Below the pieces are notes generated by a model, which was not told the origin of the DNA, made no database searches, and saw nothing but the letters and a program-made list of their open reading frames with translations. 64,000 nucleotides of DNA from Chrysaora quinquecirrha. Taxonomy: Eukaryota; Cnidaria; Scyphozoa; Semaeostomeae; Pelagiidae. The stretch is from NCBI GenBank assembly GCA_014526335.1, contig JACTAT010000371.1:675501-739500 (forward strand), given 5' to 3'. This document shows positions 41,940 through 53,015 of the stretch, piece after piece (positions within the stretch are counted from its first letter, which is position 1; every line of letters begins with the position of its first letter). Both the position numbers and the translations under genes were made by a program.

Positions 41940-42200
41940 ACCTTTCCCTGCCGCCCCTGCTGTAGTTTTGCCATCGAACCTTCTTTTTCACGTTTCTGCT
42001 ATCGTTTCTGGGGTAATTGGGGCTAACCCTTCTTTGATCTTGGCAGTCTGGTGCCACTGAAAACAAAAGAACAAGGTGTTCGCTGTGGGATTAATCCCGT
42101 CTTCTTGACACCTGAACACTTTGATTAGTGCGGCCTGTTTGTTATCCTGTTTGGAAACAATGAGGTCAGGGGATCGATTCCCGTCAACAGGGCCTGGTTG
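41940..42200 (+). repeat. Dispersed repeat with GGGGCTAACCC motif, copy 3, plus B-box-like end
   Basis: TGGGGTAATTGGGGCTAACC, then CCTTCTTTGA, is shared with 39.95 kb. About 140 bp downstream GAGGTCAGGGGATCGATTCC resembles a tRNA T-arm, the same arrangement as copy 2. Confidence 0.5.
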
Positions 42201-42565
42201 TCTTCAGTTTTTTTATTCATTCCATCCTTTCTCACACTTTGTTTAAGTTACTTCAGCTATCGTTTATTTCTTTCAATAGAACTTACGCGCTGCTGTTCAA
42301 AAATATAAAAAAACACATAAAAACTGCATTCCCTCAAGAGGGCCTGGTTGTCTTCAGTTTTTTTATTTATTCCATCGTTTCTCACAGTTTGTTTAAGTTA
42401 CTTTGATTGCCCTCAAGAGGGCCTGGTTGTCTTCAGTTTCATTATTTTCCATCGTTTATGACATCCATCCTTTACAGTATCACAATTTGTTTAAGTTACT
42501 TCAGTTTTCGTTTATTTATTTTAATTGAACTTACGCGCTGCTGTTCAAAAATATAAAAAACACAT
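42188..42565. repeat. Short tandem repeats, GGGCCTGGTTGTCTTCAG units
   Basis: AGGGCCTGGTTGTCTTCAGT occurs at 42189, 42338 and 42417, and the following GTTTAAGTTACTTCAG...GCGCTGCTGTTCAAAAATAT block occurs twice (42244, 42488). This is a partially duplicated repeat without coding potential. Confidence 0.65.
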
Positions 42566-42727
42566 AAAAACTGCATTCATGTACAACGATAACACAACTA
42601 AATTGATTTATAACTACGACAACTATAACGACTTAAAGAACATTACTAAATTTGAACAATAGAACGATAACATTAAAAACATTAATAAAAGTCATAGAAT
42701 GATAACATTAAACACAGTTTAAAAAAG

Positions 42728-43012
42728 TCAGATTTCCACGTTACCGTCCCCAGACTCAGGCTCAGTACCGTCCTCAGGCTCAGTCAGTTCTTCTGTCTGC
42801 ACTTCTTCGCTCCTGAATCTTTCCCTCCTTTCTCTTTCATTTTCTGCTTCCTCTACAGCCAGACTCAGTTCCTCTTCCTCGTGCCTTTCCTCCTCCAATC
42901 TTCTTCTTCGCCTTTCAACTTCCCTTATTTTCTCCACCATGTGCTTTTTCGCTTCTTTAATCTCCGTTGTCCCCTTCAGAAAAATTGCTTTCACTCTTCT
43001 TAAAGCCCTCTA
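42728..43012 (-). CDS. Terminal exon of a coiled-coil protein
   Basis: On the minus strand, after an acceptor-like CGTTTTGTAG at 43013, the frame reads RALRRVKAIFLKGTTEIKEA, then a charged heptad-rich stretch (about 45 residues of E/R/K with Leu/Val spacing), and ends ESGDGNVEI at 42728. A coiled coil is clear; no other domain. It may be the end of the HECT-like gene's neighbour or of an unrelated gene; upstream exons were not identified. Confidence 0.45.
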
Positions 43013-43240
43013 CAAAACGATATCATATAGTTTATAATGAACACATTTAAAGATATACTGTACTAGGCACATTCAGTGCAACAAGACAATATCATATAGT
43101 TTATAATGAAAACATTTAAAGATATACTGTACTAGGCACATTCAGTGCAACAAAACGATATCATATAGTTTATAATGAACACATTTAAAGATATACTGTA
43201 CTAGGCACATTCAGTGCAACAAAACGATATGAAATAGTAG
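43013..43240. repeat. Tandem repeat, about 68-bp period, 3+ copies
   Basis: Units of GATATCATATAGTTTATAAT, then GAACACATTTAAAGATATAC, TGTACTAGGCACATTCAGTG and CAACAAAAC, nearly identical between copies, the fourth diverging after GATATGAAATAG. The very low divergence means recent amplification. Confidence 0.9.
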
Positions 43241-43271
43241 TTAACAATGAATATATTTCATGAAACGAGTT

Positions 43272-45507
43272 TCATGCAAAATCCATGTGCCAATCGTCAC
43301 GTTTTAGAATATTTATGAATTCGTTTCTCAACTCAGGAAAAGATTCGTACGTACTGGGAAGTTCTAACAGACATGAACAAGTTGTTGCTATTGGTCGTCT
43401 TTGAAGGCCATGGACAGCACGAAAAGTAACAGTGATGCAGTCGTAGGAAAGAGGGTCAGAACCAGTTACATATCTCAAGAAACTTCATAGTAACTTATCA
43501 CTGAGACCTCTCACCAGTCTCTTTAGGTAGTTAAAACAATCTGTTTCATTTTATTTTGGGGATTAGCTTCAAGCATTGAGGCCATGCATTTAGCTGTTGG
43601 CTTGAGTGTTTCCAAGAAGGCGGCAAAAGTTTCCAGAGTAGAAAAATCGTAACTCTTGATTTTCAGCTGTTGCAGAATAACTGACCACTCATCGCCAATA
43701 AATTTTGTGAGTTGAATTAACTCTCTATGCGCAAATTCAGTAAGAAGTGTGTGAATATTGTCGGTTGTAGCCATCTTCCGACCATCATATCGGGAGCAAA
43801 GATCCTGGAATTTTTCCAGCATGTGTTTATCAATTGCTGATTTCTCAGTTGTTGTGATTTGCCTAATTAACTCTCTGTCGGCTGCATTAACAAAACGCTT
43901 GAATGAGCAAAGTAGATATGGATCATTCAAGACATCTTTTCCATATATGCAGTGACAAATAAAGGCTTTGGATAGTTGAAGAGGCCAATATCGTTGATCC
44001 TGATACTCTGCCACTCTGCCACTTTCCCTCCTGGAAATCGTGTCGAGGGACAGGTACACATTCTTCTTCACCAAGACAGCAAGAGTTGTAAAATTGTTGC
44101 CAGAACGTTGACAACACATCTCTGTAGATGCCTCCAGTGTCCTGGCCGATCTCCTCACTGCCATTTCATGCTATAACTACAAAGTAAATGCGTTTCGCAA
44201 TCTCATCACTAAAAATCTCCAGTAACTTTTTGAAGATATTTATGCGATGAATTTTCAACTGATGCATTTCCGTCTGAGCATCTTCTTCATCTCCACGCAG
44301 TAATTGGTCGTTTATTTCTCCGGAAGTGGAGACAGCGGCAAGATTACGTACACCATCATCTTGAAATGCGCTTTGTGGTGAGATGTTACTAGGAACTTCA
44401 TATATCTGCTGTGTCCAAGATACATCAAAGGTCTCTGGGGCATTTATCCTCATATCATTCAGAGACTTGGTGTCATTTTTTATTCTGCCTAGACGGGGGC
44501 TTGAAATTTCAAAATTTTCAGTGGTATCAGCCTGGCTGCCCACAAAATGAAACAAGACCTGTATGTCCTCTTATGTTGAGAATACCCGTTGCACAATCTC
44601 ACCGCCAGGTAATCTGAACTTCAAAGGTACTGCATTTGCATCCCAGGGGAGTGGGAGTGGTGTGTTGAGTAGCCTTGATGCTCTCTCATTTCTAATGAGC
44701 ATGGTTCGGCTGTCTGTTCCAGCTCTTCTCTCAAAATGGTCATGCTCATTGTTTGCAGGTGTGCAGGTTGATGATGATTCTGTAGTTGAAAACCCCACCT
44801 CACCATCAGTAGCCTCTGTTACTGCTGATGTTTTCATTATTGATTCAAAATCAAGAAAATTGACATCATCGTCCATGACATGAGATGAAATAGGTGCAGT
44901 CAAATTTACCTGGGGCAGTGTGTCAGCAGGTGATAAATCAGAATACAGTTGTGTGAGTGGTGAAATTGGGGGTTTAATGGGAAACTCCATTTCATCATTG
45001 GATGTAGAATCACTGTCATTGTCACTGATGTCTACTATGGGTTTCTTCTTCAGCAGGTCCTTGAAACAGGACAGGGTTTTCGGAAGGAGGTGCACAAATA
45101 AAATCTTAGGTGATAGTCCCCTGTCTTGTGATTGTAGTATTCTCTCAATGTAAATGGAAGCACTCCACTTTTAGTGCGAACATATTTCAAATCTTCCTTT
45201 GAATTGTACACTCAATGAAATGGTCCATCTCACTAAAAGCACCAATACTGCTCATGCCATCTTTGAAAAAACTATTCATTGCCGTCCTTCTCACTCAGTT
45301 GATCGTAAGTGGTTGCCCAGGGCAGTCTAACCTTTGCAGTCCCGCCACCACGCTCTGGTCTGACTTGGACATAATCTCCTTTGATAGGATCATAGTGCTT
45401 CCAACAAATATAAACAAGCTTCATTTTTGCCTTTTCCTTTACAATATGTTTTTTGTAGCCTTACTTTTCTGTGCAGCTTTAATTTTTCTTTTCTTCGTAG
45501 ATTTCTG
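43272..45507 (-). pseudogene. HECT-domain E3 ubiquitin ligase-like gene, 3' exons, broken
   Basis: Minus-strand pieces in order: GDYVQVRPERGGGTAKVRLP (about 45380), an acidic region (45095-44640), a UBX-like segment LPLPWDANAVPLKFRLPGGE (44660), FHFVGSQADTTENFE (44550), the HECT N-lobe-like part with QLSKAFICHCIYGKDVLNDP (43960), and the C-lobe YVTGSDPLSYDCITVTFRAV, GLQRRPIATTCSCLLELPST, ending DWHMDFA at 43272. In HECT ligases the catalytic Cys lies in this TCxxxLxLP motif, here present (TCSCLLELP). TAA at 44571 interrupts the frame between UBX-like and FVGSQ parts, and frameshifts occur near 44165 and 43500, so it looks inactivated. The family resembles G2E3-type genes. Confidence 0.7.
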
Positions 45508-45949
45508 AAAAAAAAAACAGAACATAAATTAACTCCCATTGTCACTAAAATAGCTTCAGATGCTTTTGCTAAAAAGAATGTTCACTGTAAATAAAAAATG
45601 AGTCAATCAGCTTAAACTAAAAGAGCTTCAGTTCCTTTTGCACATCAAAGGCCCAGATAATGACTCTAATGGCATTCTTGGGATGCTTAGTATTGCTTAA
45701 TATAAGTGTTGGTTAGGTTGTGAGTGAGTGCGTTAGTGACACTCCACCCCACACAAATATGTTTGAATTTCTTCGAACATAAAAATGCGTCAATTGGCTA
45801 AATTAAGGACAACGAAAGGAAGTGTGCTATATTTTGACCTTTTTTTTTCAGGAAAACTGATTGAAAATACTCTTTCAGCTATAAACCCTTAAATAACTTT
45901 CATTTCAGTCGCAGCTTTCATTCCTCGTGTAACATTGTCAAAACAGTAC

Positions 45950-46006
45950 CTCTTTCTCAGCAAGCCTCTTTGTCCTTATCTCCGCCAAAGCTTCTTGTAT
46001 GGCATC
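45950..46006 (-). CDS. Small exon of the HECT-like gene
   Basis: Between an acceptor (ATTTATTTACAG) and a donor (GAG|GTACTG). It encodes AIQEALAEIRTKRLAEKE. Its phase fits the donor of the zinc-ribbon exon at 47838 (phase 1 joined to phase 1), supporting one gene. Confidence 0.5.
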
Positions 46007-46080
46007 TGTAAATAAATGTGAGTATTTGTATATGTGATATAATTTTGCATCTCATTGGCTGTTGTTTTCATTGATGAATG

Positions 46081-46109
46081 ATATAATATATATATATATA
46101 TATATATAG
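46081..46109. repeat. (AT)n microsatellite
   Basis: About 13 AT units within the intron between the HECT-like exons. Confidence 0.85.
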
Positions 46110-46239
46110 GTCGAAACACAGAATGACAACAAACTCGTTGAGATTCTGTTAGTATTACAAGCTTCGGCTTAATAGCTTCAGCTTGTGCTAAAATCTTGGG
46201 ACCCGATTCGGCCTTCCGATAAAAAAGAATCACTTCTCA

Positions 46240-46620
46240 TTAAATTCTGTTCCACGTCATTTGTTTTATCTTCTTGCTGTTGGTAATCCCATTAGTTGTT
46301 CCTGTTGGAGAAATATTGCCTTTTTCCATTGCTTGTTGATGGTATAAATGTTGGACGTCTAAATTAATTATTGTTGTTGAAATGATTTCTTCTATTGGTA
46401 TGTGTATTGTAGTCATTATTTCTTTGTTTGAATTCTCGAGGGGATTGTTGATTGCTGTTGTACCCTGGCTGTTCTTGTTGATATTCATGGTTTACGATCC
46501 ATTCTTCTTTTTCTTTCCATACTTCTTCCGATATTTTCTCTTCGGCATGGCAGTCTTTAAACCACATTTGTCGAAGTGTTGCTTTTGTTTCTTCGTTATT
46601 AGATGATGTCTCTATTTCTG
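46240..46620 (-). pseudogene. Asn/Gln-rich ORF remnant
   Basis: Minus-strand frames read MWFKDCHAEEKISEEVWKEK, then a Gln/Asn-rich segment (GYNSNQQSPREFKQRNNDYN) with a poly-Asn end. Could belong to the Penelope-like element inserted in the same intron or be low-complexity chance. Function unknown. Confidence 0.25.
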
Positions 46621-46969
46621 AAAACAGTGTTTGGTCTTAAGCCTCATACTTAAGTTTGAAATTATTAATTTTCACTTTCATCATATCTATTTCACATTTC
46701 AGCATGGCGCATTCTTATTTCCTTTTGCTCCTCTGCTTCGCCGGCAACTATTTTTGGAAGAAATTTTCTAGGAATTTTTATTGGTGTTGATTTGTACCAC
46801 TCTTCGTATTTTTCTTTGAGTTTTGTGTTTTTCATAAATTTTGATAAAAATAAAACATCTAACTAAAAAATACAAAAATGAGCTCACGAATAAAGAGATC
46901 GATTATCTAGCTACACATCGAGTAACATGTACGGTCTACCTAAAATACATACGTGCAAGGAGGTGTTAA

Positions 46970-47545
46970 ATGCCATTCAAACCAACCAAAAACCATTTCG
47001 TAACAGTAAACTGCCCTCAAAGCTTAACAATGCGACCAATAATTGCAGGACCAAAAAGTGTAACAAGCCGACTAAATGATTTGATTGACAAAATATTATG
47101 ACCATTTCTAACAAAGGTTGATAGTTATGTTAGAGACGACGTTGACTTTCTCACTAAATTACCCCATTCAGCCAACAGAAATAAGGCATTAACAACTTTT
47201 GACATTTCCAGCATGTACACAATTATTGATAACAGTCTAGGAAGAGAAGCAATAAAGTTCTGGCTGGAGAAATATCCACAATGAAAAGCACGAAATATTT
47301 CAAACAATTTCATTTTAGAGGCCCTCGAGATTTTCCTGACAAACAACACGTTTATCTTTGGCAGCAAAAGATTCCTACAAATACAAGGCACTGCAATGGG
47401 GACAAAATGTGCCCCTGTTAACGCCACGCTAGTGATAGCATTTTTAGAAAGAAAACTCTACGACAATTTTCAGACATGGTATGGTCTAGAGGCTAGGGAA
47501 AATTTTCAAAAAGAGTGGATGCGATATCTAGATGATTGCTTCATT
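46970..47545 (+). pseudogene. Penelope-like element reverse transcriptase fragment
   Basis: Plus-strand reading with minor interruptions: RPIIAGPKSVTSRLNDLIDK, SYVRDDVDFLTKLPHSANR, LTTFDISSMYTIIDNSLGRE (motif A, FDISSMYT), a stop after LEKYPQ, then FLQIQGTAMGTKCAPVNATL (motif B) and WMRYLDDCFIYCF (motif C, YLDD). These motifs are those of Penelope-like RTs. The GIY-YIG endonuclease is not present; the sequence degenerates after 47545. It lies in an intron of the HECT-like gene, opposite strand. Confidence 0.8.
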
Positions 47546-47837
47546 TATTGTTTTTTTTTGTTTTTACGTTTTTGGGTTTTATTGTCAATTTATTCTGCAA
47601 TTTCATCCAGCTGTATTTTGAATTGTATAATACAAGAGGTAAAGGGTCAATATGTATATAGTATACATGCATAAATTTGGGACCAATCGGGTGGAAACAG
47701 ACTGATTAGCAACAATAAAGGCTCAGATGCAAGCAAAACAGTTCCGAGCAAAACAGTTTTAGTGACTATAGTTTTAGATTTAGTGAAAACATGTATTTGC
47801 AGTAGAAATTTGGAAGTATGATTGTTACTTACTTTTA

Positions 47838-47936
47838 TCATCAGGTGTTAACTCTATGGCGTTGCATCTTCTGCCACAGTTCTTGCAGAATTTGGCGGTA
47901 CGCTCTAATGCTATGCCACAGCCAAGGCAATACTGT
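47838..47936 (-). CDS. Zinc-ribbon exon of the HECT-like gene
   Basis: Acceptor TTTTCTCACAG and strong donor A|GTAAGTAAC. Encodes YCLGCGIALERTAKFCKNCG followed by RRCNAIELTPDDK: two CxxC pairs forming a classic zinc ribbon. The intron to the next exon contains the Penelope-like fragment. Confidence 0.55.
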
Positions 47937-48285
47937 GAGAAAAGAGAAACTTTGAACTTCAAAACTTTTTAAGGCAGGTCAGGCTCAGGCTTACTAAGGC
48001 CACTCAACTCAACTGAAGGGGGACCTGGGTTCCCTATGTTCAATGAATATTTGTAAAAAAATCCTCCTCCTCCCCAATAAGTTTCTTTCTTAAAAATAAA
48101 TCTGATTAAAAGAATGTAGTGAAATAACCCACGCGTGAAATGCCACGTCCAGTGAAATGTCCTGTCCTATGAAATAATAGGGTGAAATTTCTAGACAGGC
48201 CTAAATTCCTAATCCCTATCAATGAAAATGACAAGCTCCCTTGTTATCCACAGACAACCACTATAACAAACATTAAATCTTTACC

Positions 48286-48391
48286 AACCTTCTCCACAGG
48301 GAAATTTCTAGCATCCTTGGCAGCTTCAACTTCAGCATCTTCGACATCTCCGGCGAAATTCAAGAAGGATGAGGCTGATCCTGCCGCCATA
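48286..48391 (-). CDS. Possible first coding exon of the HECT-like gene
   Basis: The ATG at 48391 begins MAAGSASSFLNFAGDVEDAE and runs to a donor-like GTTG|GTAAAG. It is upstream of the zinc ribbon on the same strand. Phases do not match directly to 47936, so an intervening exon or a different gene is possible. Confidence 0.35.
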
Positions 48392-48399
48392 TTTTGACT

Positions 48400-48778
48400 C
48401 ACCATGTGGCAATGAAAGTACAATACATGCCACAAAAAACCCTTAAACACCCCCTAAAAAAAACACGGAATTTATCACTAAAACTTGTAATATTGGGCTA
48501 TGAACTCGTCAGTGAACTCAGAACAGGGAGCTCGTTAGTAAAGTCCGATTTTGTCAGAATGGTCGGAACTTGTCAGCAAAGTCGGAATTCGGAAGTAGTC
48601 CGAATTTTGTAAGCATCCAGGGGGTAAACATATGATAATCTGGGGATAGGAACACATAGTATGGGAGAAACAGCACATAAGTGCCCCCTGAAACAAAGTC
48701 GTCAAAACATAACACGGAAGTCGTGAGAGAAGTCAGAACACGGAACTTGTCAGTAAAGTTGGAACTCGGAACACAGAA
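48400..48778. other. Diverged short repeats, no gene
   Basis: Contains loosely repeated GGAACTCGTCAGTAAAGTCGG-like words at about 48500-48600 and 48715-48780, a degenerate minisatellite. No coding support. Confidence 0.4.
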
Positions 48779-48957
48779 CTTGATCTATTTGGGACACTGC
48801 ATGTTTGATCTTCAGAAACAATGCTTGATAATACATCTCGTAAACGATTGGCAAGAGTTTTTGCAATTATCTTGTAGTCAACATTGAGCAGAATAATTGG
48901 TCTCCAATTGCCTAGATCACTTTTGTCACCTTTCTTATAAAATGTTGAAATTAAGCT
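48779..48957 (-). mobile_element. U1-type LINE RT fragment, 179 bp
   Basis: Nearly identical to 23603-23782 of the U1-LINE ORF2 (TGATCTATTTGGGACACTGC to GTTGAAATTAAGCTT), with only four visible differences. An internal fragment with both ends missing and very low divergence is unusual for a LINE. Confidence 0.9.
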
Positions 48958-49197
48958 TTTATCAGAGGCGGCACCAGCCCTAAAAAGTGGGGAGGAATAG
49001 AAATATTTTTTGGACCACGCCTATTTTTATGAAAGCCACGCCCATTCAAAAAAATAATTTACTGGGTTTTTAATCTGTAAATCATACAAAAGCCATTTAA
49101 TCTAACCTAGGTAAAATGTTTATTTTTGACAAAAGATTATTTACATAAAGTTGTGTTATATTGTCTGAAAATGAACTGTTTCTCATAATGCAAGTTT

Positions 49198-49800
49198 TCA
49201 ATGATTTGCGAGCTTGAATAGATCCACTAGTTTCTCCAACTCAAATTTATCTGCAATATCTCGCTCACTAATGATCAGAATGAGATTTTCCAGCCTTTCA
49301 GGCATCATAGCAGCTTGTAAATAGTTGTTAATGATCCTAACTTTACTGTGTGCTCTCTCACACGACGCAACAGAGACTGGGAATGTTGCCACAATATAGA
49401 TCAATTTGTACAATTCTGCATATAAGTTATGCAAATCATTTTCCTTAAAAATATTCAGTAACTATGGCAAACAAACCCAACATTTTGCCTTCTCTTTCTT
49501 TTCTTTTAATTCTTCAAGATGAAGAGCATACTCCGTCTTCCAAGAACAGCACTTGCTGGAAGTGGAGAAAAGAAGGAACTGCTGTCCGATTTGGTCTTCA
49601 TGGAGGTTAAATTTCTTGGCAAGTTGTCTAACTCTCGTTACGCCAACAGCATCCAAATGTTTTGGATGAAACACTGCTGAAAGTGACATTAAATCACATG
49701 CTTCATTTGAAAAATGCTTTTCAAGTTCATGCGACATTTTATCCAGTAATGGAAGATAAAACTCCCGCTTACCACCACCACAATAAACTTGTTGAGATTA
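49198..49800 (-). pseudogene. hAT transposase C-terminal fragment
   Basis: Minus strand reads YWIKCRMNLKSIFQ / MSHELEKHFSNEACDLMSLS, then a middle part, a stop near 49462, and YIVATFPVSVASCERAHSKV, RIINNYLQAAMMPERLENLI, LIISERDI: the hAT dimerisation domain (SVASCERAHSKVR). The N-terminal BED finger and DDE core are absent. It replaces the end of a LINE ORF1, so it inserted or recombined there. Confidence 0.85.
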
Positions 49801-50790
49801 TACAAATTAAAAAGAGTGGCTGCAATTTCTGGTGTTATTGAATGTTGAATGAATGGATTGCATAGTGGGGATTTAATGGGTGTTTTAATGATGTTCTGTG
49901 GAGATGGACATGGGGTATCCATGAATTGAGTTGTTTGCGGTATGGAGAGAGAGGGAGTTAAATTTAGTTTCTTTGGAAGGATGGATTGTGATTGACATTG
50001 TTGTGTGGCTTGTGATGATGCTTGAGTAGTTGGAATTATTGATTGTGAAGGAATGTGTGACTGAGGCTCTGAGGTTGTAAGTGTTGAGGTGGAAGAGTTG
50101 CTTTGAATGACTTCAGTTGGAGAATTGGGGTCTTGATTTGTGTCTGATGTTTCATGTATGGAGTTGGGGTCCTCAGACTCGCTACCACTGCTTCTGGCGA
50201 ATTGGGTATCGTCATCATCAACAATATCACTCTCACTCTCCTCGTCCTGTTTGTTTTGGTCCTGTTGCTTGGTTGATGTTGATGTCAAGGGCCTAAGCTT
50301 AAACCTAGGTCCAGAAGGTCCGTCCTGTTGTTCTTTCTCACTTACACATTCAGTGAGGAAGAGGTCTGCCTATGTAACTGTCAGTGTCAGAAAGTATTAC
50401 AGTGTCACCGTCAACGTTGTCAACGTCACTGTTTGTGTCAATGTCGCTGTCAGAATGCTGTGTATGTGTAGTGTTGTGTGTTGTAGGCCTATCACCGTTT
50501 TGTCTTCTGTCACAGTCTCTGTAGTTGTGCCCATCGTCTCCACAGTGGAGGCAGAGCTTTAGAATCCGCAGATTGCAGTTTGAAGTGAGGTGATATGTGG
50601 AGTTGCAGTGCATACAAAATGGTTGACGCCCTCTATATGAGATGAGAATTTTCTGGCCTGAAATGATTATGAAGGGTGGTAGTGGATTTTCTTGGTTGGC
50701 AAAGATGGTGCATAGCCTTTTGCCAGTTGATATGGATGGGAATTATTGGTAACCTTGATGCCAAATGTTGAGAATTATACAGTATATAGT
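49775..50790 (-). pseudogene. U1-type LINE ORF1 fragment
   Basis: Zinc knuckles MHCNSTYHLTSNC and CLHCGDDGHNYRDC (50613-50500), then the Asp-rich NVDGDTVILSDTDS block, a frame change near 50340, and a Ser/Gln/Pro-rich tail (50288-49790). Related to 34092-35780 but more diverged and missing the N-terminal half and the end, which is cut by the hAT fragment. Confidence 0.85.
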
Positions 50791-51000
50791 AAAATGGCTA
50801 CAACAATGCTATAGAAGTAGGGCAGCGTTGTATTTCAGGCGCGAAATGCAGTGATGTTATTTTTGTTTTGTTGTCGTTGTTGATTGTTGTAGCCAAATCG
50901 CGCAAGATTCGCAGGAGCTTCGCTACTTCATTGCATTGCTAATTCAGAACGATATCTTTGATACTTAATTATTAATTACTGGCGATATCAGAAGTGCCAG
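50791..51000. other. Unassigned sequence between LINE copies
   Basis: No feature recognised. It may include the end of the 3' UTR of the LINE to its right. Confidence 0.3.
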
Positions 51001-52888
51001 AGTTAATTATTAAGTACTACTACGAAAATAATATTGATGGGGTTGCTTATTAATACGAATATCTACAACAATACATTTCAATTTCATGTCTATAAAGAAC
51101 ATAAAGTATGTATTACGTAGGGTTGTGATAATACTTAGCAACAATTTTTTTATTCTCGTAAGTGAGGGGTTCAAGAGCAATCTTGAAGCGTAATAAAACC
51201 AACTTATTCCGTTGGTCAGCAGTAGTGTTTTCATGCGAAAAAATGCAGTGATTTTAACATTGTTGTTGTTGTTCATATAATTAAGAAAACTTAGCTGTTT
51301 AGGTGTAAGTTATTATTTAAAACTGAAGCCAAAACATTGTTTCAACATCAGTTGGTTTTAAATAGGGAAAGGGTAGCATTTGAATCTTTAGAGAGGTTAA
51401 ATTGATCTTTGATTTTACGTTTTAGCTTGGATTTAAAAATATCTGAGGGGTTATTCACTTCGTTATCGAAAACAATTTTATTTCTTGTTGACCAGATAGA
51501 GCGGAGTGCAATGTCCCTAATAGTTATGGCTGGAATTAAAGATTGCATAGTTTTATTTAAAGCAAAACCAATAACAACAAAGAATTCTTGGTTGTTAAGA
51601 TCCATGTTTACATTTAGGTCAACATCTTTAATCAATTGGATTACTGTTAGCCAAAGGTCGTGAACTAGAGGGCAATGAACAAAGAGGTGTAGAGAAGGCT
51701 CTTTGTTCGTTTGACAACGAAGACAATTCGGATTATCAATAATGTTGTGTCTGCAAAGTTTATCCCTTGTCGGGAGGGCAAGCTGGATTAATTTCCATTG
51801 TAAGTCGCAAGATTTAAGATCATTATCACGAAAGATATGGACTTGAAAATATATTTAAAATCTAAATAGCCGAACTTGCTATCCCAAAATAATCTAACTT
51901 TTTGTGAAGCTAAATCAAGAGTAGAAGCAATAAGGTGTTGATAAAAGTCTTTCGAGGTTAGTTTCGAAAGAGTTTTATTCAACCCTGTTAGAGGGAGTTT
52001 AATGTCTACAGAAAAGCGATCGGGGGGTGCTACGTTAATACGAACGACTTCCTGATACTCAGGGGGTATACAGGAGAGAATGTTATCGTGATCTTCTTTT
52101 CTAAAGTATCTCCAACGACTTCTTGAAGGGCAAGACTCGGGAGGAATCCGGGTGAGAGTTCGTAGGTCACATTTCGAACAAGAGTAACCCCTGCATCGAT
52201 CCATGACTGTACGAATAGAAGTTTGTCTTTTGCTATTAAAGAGTTGTTGAAAAAAAGTTTTTTGAAAATTTCAACAGCTGGATTTGGATTAGATCGTTTG
52301 TTATCGCATAGGTTCAGATAGGATTTCAAAACAGATTCATAAAAACAAGGCAATTTATTAATTTGTCTTGTGTTCAGAAAGCATTGCAAAACATTAGTCC
52401 CCACCATTAAGATCTTTGTATTTGCCGAGGAAATGATTGAAAAGGGTTTTCCATTTCCCTGTTTGTTTGGAATCAAAGAGCTTGGCAAGCCAAGACAATT
52501 GTAGGCTTTGGTCTTTCTTTTCTATGTCAACAAAATTGAGGCTGCCATCAATGTATGGAAGCTTAGCCTGAATACGATTGACTGGCGTCTTCTTGCCGTT
52601 GAAGACAAAGGCCCATAGAAATTCGTTCAGTTTCTTAAGAGCCCATGGGGATATAGGAAATATAGTGGCAGTGCAAAGCAGAGCAGAGCTAGCGAGTTGA
52701 TTAGCAACAATACCTTTCCCGCGAAAAGTTAGATCACGGTTTTTCAAAAGATTGAGGGTTTTCTGAAACTTTAAAATCTTAGAATTCCAATTTAATTTTG
52801 AGATATTCCCAATGCCGAAAAAGATTCCAAGGATTTTCAGAGATTTCTTAGACCAGTAAAAGCCGTAAAGAGAGTCTGATCGTGGAAA
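51001..52888 (-). mobile_element. 5'-truncated U1-type LINE: ORF2 C-terminal half and 3' UTR
   Basis: ORF2 pieces: SLKILGIFFGIGNISKLNWN (52850), RDLTFRGKGIVANQLASSAL (52740), a thumb/connector region, SWIDAGVTLVRNVTYELSPG (52180) and the terminal part NQEFFVVIGFALNKTMQSLI to 51348. The 3' UTR resembles 53680-53830. Several stops and shifts. Its left end lacks a U1 junction. Its upstream border is the U1-5S spacer at 52889, so it is not in the usual target. Confidence 0.8.
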
Positions 52889-53015
52889 ACGGCAAACAGA
52901 CGGTAACTTGCACACTCTTTCTAGAGTGAGGGAAGTTTTGTGTCGAGAGATGCCTGGTAACTGACAAGTCGTGGTGGTGTGCTGACATGTGTGAAGAAAT
53001 TGACATTAGTACTAT
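52889..53015 (-). other. Partial U1-5S spacer
   Basis: Homologous to 20580-20682 and 36965-37083 (CGAGAGATGCCTGGTA, GGTGGTGTGCTGACATGT). It continues the U1 fragment to its right and is cut by a LINE before reaching 5S. Confidence 0.75.
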
